A stretch of DNA of 64,000 nucleotides from Ktedonobacter racemifer DSM 44963 (GTDB lineage Bacteria > Chloroflexota > Ktedonobacteria > Ktedonobacterales > Ktedonobacteraceae). The stretch lies in the NCBI RefSeq assembly GCF_000178855.1, contig NZ_ADVG01000001.1, positions 3,695,481 through 3,759,480 of the forward strand, in the 5' to 3' direction. Numbering within the stretch: the first letter of the stretch is position 1; every line of letters starts with the position of its first letter. Made by a program: the position numbers and the translations under genes. The notes below the pieces were generated by a model, which saw nothing but the letters and a program-made list of their open reading frames with translations, was not told the origin of the DNA and did no database searches. This document shows positions 59,108 through 64,000 of this stretch, piece by piece.

Positions 59108-60529
59108 AAGAACATCTCCCTGCCAGAGCTGCATGGAACCGGTGCGCAGGGCCAGAAAGAGTGTCTTACCATCGGGAGTCCATTGCAACACGCTTGAGGC
59201 GATCAGGTCCGCCGCCTCGTCGTTATGATCGCTCACTGAGACACCATACACGCGCCAGAGCGCGCCCGTATTGGCGTTATAGAGCGAGAGGCGCTCTCCT
59301 TGATGATCATACATCGCCAGCACCTGGCCATCGGGCCTCCAGGCAAACGTCTTCGTCTCCAGACCTTTAGATTGGGAGCGCAAAAGCATCTCAAGAGCTT
59401 TATCATGCGCCGGCAAGACCGGCAATTGATCCAGCGAGGCTCCCTTCAACACATCCGGCGCTAAGGGCGCTTGCCCGGGTAGGCTTATACGCGCCTGCCA
59501 GTAGAGGATAGCCATATAGCGCCCGTCACGCGACCAGCTCACGCAGGAGGCACTCCAGACATACTGCCTCTCCGGCGTCATATCCACGACCTGGACCCTT
59601 CCAGGCTGCCAGAAAGTAAAGGGCTCTCCACTATGCACACTTCCCACATCTATACCGGAGAGCGTGCCTGCAGGAGGCTGTCCCAGGTGCCCTTGCCCAT
59701 CCCATTGTAAACCAGTATTGGCGCTGGTCTCCAGGACGCGCTTAGCTTGCGGAATCTGCGTACCCGTCAGCACATCCCAGACCAGGCCCAGCTCCATAAA
59801 GCTCGAAGGAGATGCGGCGCTGGACTCGTCAGTGGCGAGGTAGATATGCGCTTGTTTCGGCAGATCGAGCACATACAGGCCCGCCAGCGTCCTGAGCGTC
59901 CCTACAAACATCGAGCTCCTGGGTGTCAGAGCCAGTTGGAAGGCACAAATCACCTTCTTGCTATCAGGTGACCAGCTCACAGTAAGATAGTAGATATCGC
60001 TCACATCCTCCGTCCTCAACTGCTGCTTATGAACGATATCGAGAATCGTGTTAGCGAGGGCAAACTGGCCCAGGAGGCGCTTCGAGTGTGCGTCAAAGAG
60101 TTTGAGTCTGGCATTACCAGTGCGTCCCTCGATGCGAGAGAGCGAGGGCAGATAACAATAATCACGCTCCATGACCGCGATCACCTCTTTATTGGGTGCC
60201 AGCTCGGCATCATTGATGCATGACTCACCCATATCCAGGGTATTCGCGGAAGTGATGGATGGCTGAGGCACGAATTTGCTAGCGAACCAGGACCAGCTTC
60301 CACTGGTCAGGAGCAGCGCCACCAGCCCCACACAGAAGACCGCCGTCACAAAAGGCACCTGCACGCGCCGCCTGCGCCAGAGTGGAAGAGGCCCGTGCGA
60401 ATCTGGCGAGACGCTCTTCTCCCGCGATGGCAGTGAACTCTTCCAGACATCTTTCGGCTCATTCTCAAACTCTCCCAGGTCGACGATCTCCAACTCCATA
60501 TCATCATCATCATCTTCGTACGGCTTCAT
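59096..60529 (-). CDS. Membrane-anchored beta-propeller-like protein
   Basis: 477 residues. An acidic start (EDDDDDMELEIVD) and a cytoplasmic arm precede one membrane helix (about 59-80, VPFVTAVFCVGLVALLLTSG). The outer region has repeated WD-like blades: YYLTVSWSPDSKKVICAF, SCVSWSRDGRYMAILYW, TFAWRPDGQVLAMYDH and LQWTPDGKTLFLAL. At least four are visible and a full propeller is plausible. The function is unknown; such proteins often act as scaffolds. It is transcribed toward ftsK. Confidence 0.75.
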   Translation of the reverse strand: MKPYEDDDDDMELEIVDLGEFENEPKDVWKSSLPSREKSVSPDSHGPLPLWRRRRVQVPFVTAVFCVGLVALLLTSGSWSWFASKFVPQPSITSANTLDMGESCINDAELAPNKEVIAVMERDYCYLPSLSRIEGRTGNARLKLFDAHSKRLLGQFALANTILDIVHKQQLRTEDVSDIYYLTVSWSPDSKKVICAFQLALTPRSSMFVGTLRTLAGLYVLDLPKQAHIYLATDESSAASPSSFMELGLVWDVLTGTQIPQAKRVLETSANTGLQWDGQGHLGQPPAGTLSGIDVGSVHSGEPFTFWQPGRVQVVDMTPERQYVWSASCVSWSRDGRYMAILYWQARISLPGQAPLAPDVLKGASLDQLPVLPAHDKALEMLLRSQSKGLETKTFAWRPDGQVLAMYDHQGERLSLYNANTGALWRVYGVSVSDHNDEAADLIASSVLQWTPDGKTLFLALRTGSMQLWQGDVLPAW

Positions 60530-60600
60530 GCCCCATTGCCTTTCATCTGATGTGCCGCGCTATTTTCCTATCTATAAATATAACACGCGAAAACCGCCTC

Positions 60601-60658
60601 CATAAAAACAGAAAAAGCGGCCTGGGCATTCGCCCAGGCCGCTTTTTCTGTTTTTATG
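60601..60658 (-). terminator. Perfect 27-bp terminator after RNase J
   Basis: The arms are 60601-60627 and 60632-60658 with a 4-nt loop. The outer parts are A- and T-rich, giving runs on both strands. It begins 2 nt after the RNase J stop. Confidence 0.9.
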
Positions 60659-60660
60659 TT

Positions 60661-62322
60661 TTAAACTTCCATGACGACCGGCAAGATCATGGGACGGCGG
60701 CGCGTCTTCTCATAGAGATACTCGCTCAACGTGCTCTTGATCTTATCCTTCACAAAGGACCAGTCGGAGCTATGGCCGTTCAGGCCACTGAGAGAGTCAA
60801 TCACACGCTCGCGAGCGCTCGCCAGCAACTCCTCGGCATCGCGCATGTAGACAAAGCCACGCGTCACAATGTCGGGACCCGCGATAGGCTGACCGGTCTC
60901 CTTATCGACGGTGAGCACCGCCATCAGGATACCATCCTGCGACAACACCTTGCGGTCACGCAAGACGATCTGACCCACGTCACCCACACTCAAGCCATCA
61001 ACATAGACATTTCCTGAGGTGGTATGTCCAACCATCTCGATGCGCTCCTGCGTCAGCTCAATGATATCGCCATCCTCAGCCACCACGATGTGCTCCTCAG
61101 GAGTACCCAGCGAATAGGCCAGCTTCGCGTGCAGGATCAACTGGCGATACTCGCCGTGAACGGGGAGGAAGAACTTCGGACGCAGCAGGCTCAGCATCAA
61201 CTTCAACTCTTCCTGCGCGGCGTGTCCAGAGACATGCACATTGGAGAGGCCTTGGTAGAAGACCTCGGCCCCCTGGCGGAAGAGGCTATTAATTGTGCGA
61301 TGCACCATCTTCTCATTGCCCGGCACCGGAGTCGCGGAGAGAATGACCGTGTCCGCTTCCTGAATGCGCACCAGGCGATGATCCTCGTTCGCGATACGTG
61401 TCAGAGCCGATGTTGGTTCCCCCTGGCTTCCTGTACAGATGATCACCACCTGCCCGGGATTGAACTTATTGATGTCCTCGGCGCGAATCAACATACCCTT
61501 AGGCACGCGCAGGTAGCCAAGCTCAATGGCCATCTGCACATTGTTGACCATGCTGCGCCCAACCAGGGCCACAAAGCGCTCATAGCGCTCCGCCGTATCC
61601 ACCACCTGCTGCACACGCGAGATCAGCGAGGCAAAGGTTGCCACGATCACGCGCCCGGGCGCATTGGCGAAAATCTTGTCCAGCGAGTCATTGATGACGC
61701 GCTCGGAGGGCGTATAGCCGGGAGACTCAACACGCGTGCTATCGCCCATCATGAGCAGCACACCCTGATTGCCCAGTTCTCCCAATTTACCAAGATCGGC
61801 GGGCTTGCCATCAACGGGAGTATAATCGAACTTATAGTCACCCGTATGTACAACTGTACCGATGGGCGTGCGAATGACAATGCCAATCGCATCGGGAATG
61901 CTATGGTTGACGCGGAAGAACTCAATCCCACAACTTCCCAGTTCCAGCTTATCCTCGGGGGAGATCACGTTAATGATCGTCTTCTCAAGCAACCTATGCT
62001 CTTTCAGCTTCACCTGAATCAACCCCTGCGTCAGGCGGGTCGCGTAAATGGGGGGGAAGTCAAGCATTGGCAAGACGTAGGGGAGGCTACCAACATGGTC
62101 TTCATGTCCGTGTGTAATGAGTATTCCACGTATACGGTGCTTCTTATCAGCCAGATAGCTCGTATCAGGGATCACCAGGTCCACGCCAAACATCTCATCA
62201 TCTGGAAACATCACCCCCACATCCACGATCAGGATGTCATCACCGTACTCGATGACCATCATGTTCTTACCAATCTCGCCCAAGCCACCCAGGGGCACCA
62301 CTCGAATTTTATCCTTCGTCAA
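60661..62322 (-). CDS. rnj: Ribonuclease J (TTG start)
   Basis: RNase J is a 5'-3' exonuclease and endonuclease for mRNA decay and rRNA processing. The 553-residue protein has the metallo-beta-lactamase motif THGHEDHVG, the VNHSIPDAIGI and VVHTGDYKFD ligands, the beta-CASP motif A (MMGDSTRVESPG), ATFASLISRVQQ and the C-terminal SGHAAQEELKLML and FLPVHGEYRQL blocks. The length is standard. The start is a TTG at 62322 with AGGAGG 11 nt upstream; no ATG fits. Whether RNase J or RNase III acts on the local long hairpins is open. Confidence 0.96.
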   Translation of the reverse strand: MTKDKIRVVPLGGLGEIGKNMMVIEYGDDILIVDVGVMFPDDEMFGVDLVIPDTSYLADKKHRIRGILITHGHEDHVGSLPYVLPMLDFPPIYATRLTQGLIQVKLKEHRLLEKTIINVISPEDKLELGSCGIEFFRVNHSIPDAIGIVIRTPIGTVVHTGDYKFDYTPVDGKPADLGKLGELGNQGVLLMMGDSTRVESPGYTPSERVINDSLDKIFANAPGRVIVATFASLISRVQQVVDTAERYERFVALVGRSMVNNVQMAIELGYLRVPKGMLIRAEDINKFNPGQVVIICTGSQGEPTSALTRIANEDHRLVRIQEADTVILSATPVPGNEKMVHRTINSLFRQGAEVFYQGLSNVHVSGHAAQEELKLMLSLLRPKFFLPVHGEYRQLILHAKLAYSLGTPEEHIVVAEDGDIIELTQERIEMVGHTTSGNVYVDGLSVGDVGQIVLRDRKVLSQDGILMAVLTVDKETGQPIAGPDIVTRGFVYMRDAEELLASARERVIDSLSGLNGHSSDWSFVKDKIKSTLSEYLYEKTRRRPMILPVVMEV

Positions 62323-62462
62323 TGTATAAAGGACCTCCTAATGAACTATATGTGTATCACAATGTGACAAACGTATCTCTTTTGTGTTGTATATATCTTC
62401 ACTCCTGCATCCGCCACAGGAGGTAAAGGCAAAATAAGTTATATTATTCCATTTGACAGTGT

Positions 62463-62490
62463 AGCATAGCAGGTCATAAAACACAAGCAA
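62463..62490 (-). promoter_or_regulatory. Candidate RNase J promoter
   Basis: The minus strand reads TTGCTT, 16 nt, TATGCT, giving a leader of about 135 nt. Confidence 0.45.
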
Positions 62491-62730
62491 GGGGTAAGGG
62501 CCTGGAACAGCGCCACCCCACATCGCCCCTCAGTCATAAAAGTGATGTTATGTTTCACTATCGGCAAATCTATAGCTTTTCTCTACTTACTATAACAAAC
62601 GAAAGAGCTAAAAGCATCCCCAGGCAACCCAAAATGGCAGATATACGTGCCATCGTGCTCAAAGGGAGGCGCGCTCCACCGCAAGCGAACCAATTTTTGC
62701 GCGCCGCCAAAAAAAAGTCTCCAAAGGGGC

Positions 62731-62759
62731 TTGACGGTTCGCAAGAGACATGCTATATT
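62731..62759 (+). promoter_or_regulatory. tRNA-Phe promoter
   Basis: TTGACG, 17 nt, TATATT. The start is predicted near 62766, just before the tRNA 5' end. Confidence 0.7.
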
Positions 62760-62768
62760 ATGTCCTGC

Positions 62769-62841
<73 letters not shown>

Positions 62842-62846
62842 CTCTT

Positions 62847-62892
62847 AAAGGAGAGGCCCGCGTGCAAGATCTTGCACGTGGGCCTCTCCTTT
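62847..62892 (+). terminator. 23-bp hairpin after tRNA-Phe
   Basis: The arms are 62847-62869 and 62870-62892 with one G-T-type mismatch and effectively no loop. It starts 5 nt after the tRNA. It ends CCTTTG, so the T-run is short. Confidence 0.85.
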
Positions 62893-62951
62893 GTTCTCAT
62901 ATGCTCGTGATATCAAAACTGATAGCAAAAAAAGGAGATCTGTACTAGGTA

Positions 62952-62981
62952 TTGACAAAGTGAACGAAAGTGAATTAAAAT
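62952..62981 (+). promoter_or_regulatory. tnpA promoter; near-leaderless transcript predicted
   Basis: TTGACA, 18 nt, TAAAAT. The predicted start coincides with the tnpA ATG at 62988, leaving no room for a ribosome binding site. Confidence 0.6.
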
Positions 62982-62987
62982 CATTAT

Positions 62988-63617
62988 ATGTACTCAATCG
63001 CACAATTTGCCAAGCAGGTGGGTGTCAGCGTGAAAACCTTGCAGCGCTGGGATCGGGAAGGCCGTCTCAAAGCGAAACGAACCCTTTCTGGGCGGCGCTA
63101 CTATGATGAGGCCGATCTGGCTACGGCGCTCAACCTTCCTCAACGGCCAGCCATCCGCCGAATGGTGGCCTATTGCCGGGTGTCGAGCCCTGCTCAACGA
63201 CCGGATTTACAGAACCAACGGGCCGCCTTAGAGCGTTATGCAGTCTCCAAGCAGCTGGTGGTGGATGAGTGGATCATGGAAATCGGGGGCGGCCTCAATT
63301 TTGAGCGCACACAGTTTCTCAGGCTCGTAGACGCCATTGTCGAGGGAGAGGTTTCGTGCCTGCTCATCGCCCATCAGGATCGGCTGGCTCGCTTTGGCTT
63401 TGCTCTGCTCAAGCATCTGTGCGAGACGCACCGCACGGAATTGGTCGTGATGAACACCGAGACGCTCTCGCCCGAACAAGAGGTAGTGCAGGACTTGATG
63501 AGTATTGTCCACGGTTTTAGTTCACGCTTGTACGGCCTCAGGAATTACCGCAAAGCCTTAGAGAAAGCGCTCAAGGATGAAAACCGCGCACAAGATCCGG
63601 ATGAATCCCACCCCTGA
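62988..63617 (+). CDS. tnpA: IS607-family serine recombinase TnpA
   Basis: 209 residues. A MerR-like helix-turn-helix lies at 1-45 (SIAQFAKQVGVSVKTLQRWD, RRYYDEADL), and a resolvase catalytic domain follows. The nucleophile serine is probably S66 in YCRVSSPAQRPDLQNQ; DRLARFGF is the second motif. The length is typical for IS607 TnpA. It cuts and joins DNA through a covalent serine intermediate. The last 41 nt overlap tnpB in another frame. No Shine-Dalgarno sequence is visible upstream, which fits a leaderless start. Confidence 0.93.
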   Translation: MYSIAQFAKQVGVSVKTLQRWDREGRLKAKRTLSGRRYYDEADLATALNLPQRPAIRRMVAYCRVSSPAQRPDLQNQRAALERYAVSKQLVVDEWIMEIGGGLNFERTQFLRLVDAIVEGEVSCLLIAHQDRLARFGFALLKHLCETHRTELVVMNTETLSPEQEVVQDLMSIVHGFSSRLYGLRNYRKALEKALKDENRAQDPDESHP

Positions 63618-64000
63618 ACAGGTGGAGTATCTCAAACGAGCCTGTGGCACGAGGCGCTTTATCTACAACTGGGGACGGGAACAATGGGAGAAGCAGTATC
63701 AGGCGTACAAAGCCGAGCAGGAAACCGTTCCCCAAGAGCAGCGCCTGCTCAAACCGCCACATGCCCTTGCGCTGAAGGCGCACTTCAATGCGATTCGAGA
63801 ACACGAGTACCCATGGACCTATGACGTCACGAAATGTGTGGTGGAGGGTGCCTTCGACGACCTCAAGAAAGCGTATGACAACTTCTTTGCAGGCAGAGCG
63901 AACTACCCGCAGTACAAGAAAAAGGGGAAGTCGCACGAGTCGTTTTATGTGTCCAACGACAAATTCACCTTGGGAAGCCATTGGATCTCGATCCCCAGGC
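63577..64000 (+). CDS. tnpB: TnpB RNA-guided nuclease-like protein, N-terminal part (cut by window end)
   Basis: The first 141 residues are in the window. The start MKTAHKIRMNPTPEQ, then CGTRRFIYNWG, a middle helical region with AFDDLKKAYDNFF, and GRANYPQYKKKGKSHESFYV are the standard N-terminal signatures of IS605/IS607 TnpB (helix-turn-helix and OrfB_IS605 regions). TnpB cuts DNA guided by an RNA from the element right end and is related to Cas12. The RuvC residues lie beyond the window, so activity cannot be judged. The ATG at 63577 lies inside tnpA, preceded by AAGG. Confidence 0.92.
   Translation, partial: MKTAHKIRMNPTPEQVEYLKRACGTRRFIYNWGREQWEKQYQAYKAEQETVPQEQRLLKPPHALALKAHFNAIREHEYPWTYDVTKCVVEGAFDDLKKAYDNFFAGRANYPQYKKKGKSHESFYVSNDKFTLGSHWISIPR

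Larger units (their letters stand above)
62323..62768. other. Region between RNase J and tRNA-Phe
   Basis: 446 bp without a protein gene. It holds the RNase J promoter and leader, a CTCCTG...CAGGAG hairpin near 62401-62422 in that leader, and the tRNA promoter. Nothing else is recognised. Confidence 0.55.
62940..64000 (+). mobile_element. IS607-family insertion element, left part (right end outside window)
   Basis: The tnpA-tnpB pair with a serine recombinase and overlapping TnpB defines the IS607 group. Such elements lack terminal inverted repeats and target duplications, so the left boundary can only be placed between the tRNA terminator (62892) and tnpA (62988). The right end, which in this group carries the guide-RNA region, is not in the window. 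Confidence 0.8.

Overview
The window looks like chromosomal DNA of a Chloroflexota bacterium, most probably class Ktedonobacteria. This is inference from gene content and protein style: a joined rpoBC-str-S10-spc supercluster, enlarged ribosomal proteins with Arg-Gly or Ala-Lys-rich additions, many two-component and membrane proteins with long disordered arms, and long perfect palindromes at gene ends. GC is moderately high. Strong vegetative promoters are easy to see (TTGACA-17-TATACT type).

Region 1 (1-24.2 kb, all minus strand) is the transcription-translation core. Read in the direction of transcription it runs rpoB, rpoC, rpsL, rpsG, fusA, tuf, rpsJ, rplC, rplD, rplW, rplB, rpsS, rplV, rpsC, rplP, rpmC, rpsQ, rplN, rplX, rplE, rpsN, rplacement of rpsH, rplF, rplR, rpsE, rpmD and rplO (cut by the window start). 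Unusually long gaps separate rplF/rplR, tuf/fusA and rpsG/rpsL. They hold dispersed repeats, hairpins and candidate internal promoters. rpoB has a candidate promoter about 0.7 kb upstream, implying a long leader.

Region 2 (25-37.6 kb) holds a small membrane protein; an Rrf2 regulator, receiver protein and cysteine synthase set; a divergent OmpR-type response regulator and kinase pair; an alcohol dehydrogenase with a long acidic tail; a membrane-anchored GH3 glycosidase; and grpE-dnaJ-hspR. A HAIR-like operator overlaps the grpE promoter. Two copies of a MITE-like element with terminal inverted repeats lie here, one between Rrf2 and the receiver gene and one between grpE and dnaJ.

Region 3 (37.8-55 kb) holds scpA, an HD hydrolase, an M50 protease overlapping a metallo-beta-lactamase-fold gene, a DUF4097-like membrane protein, a triple-FHA ABC transporter, coaBC with a small coiled-coil gene, a zinc-ribbon AIM24 protein, a MEDS-domain protein, a small membrane protein, a Nudix hydrolase, and a kinase-regulator-URO-D operon.

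Region 4 (55-64 kb) holds trmD, ftsK, a beta-propeller-like membrane protein, RNase J, tRNA-Phe, and the left part of an IS607-family element (tnpA, and tnpB cut by the window end).

The most striking pattern is a set of about a dozen inverted repeats with unrelated sequences, several of them perfect stems of 27-40 bp. Most start within about 12 nt of a stop codon and some include coding sequence. No CRISPR array or rRNA gene was seen.
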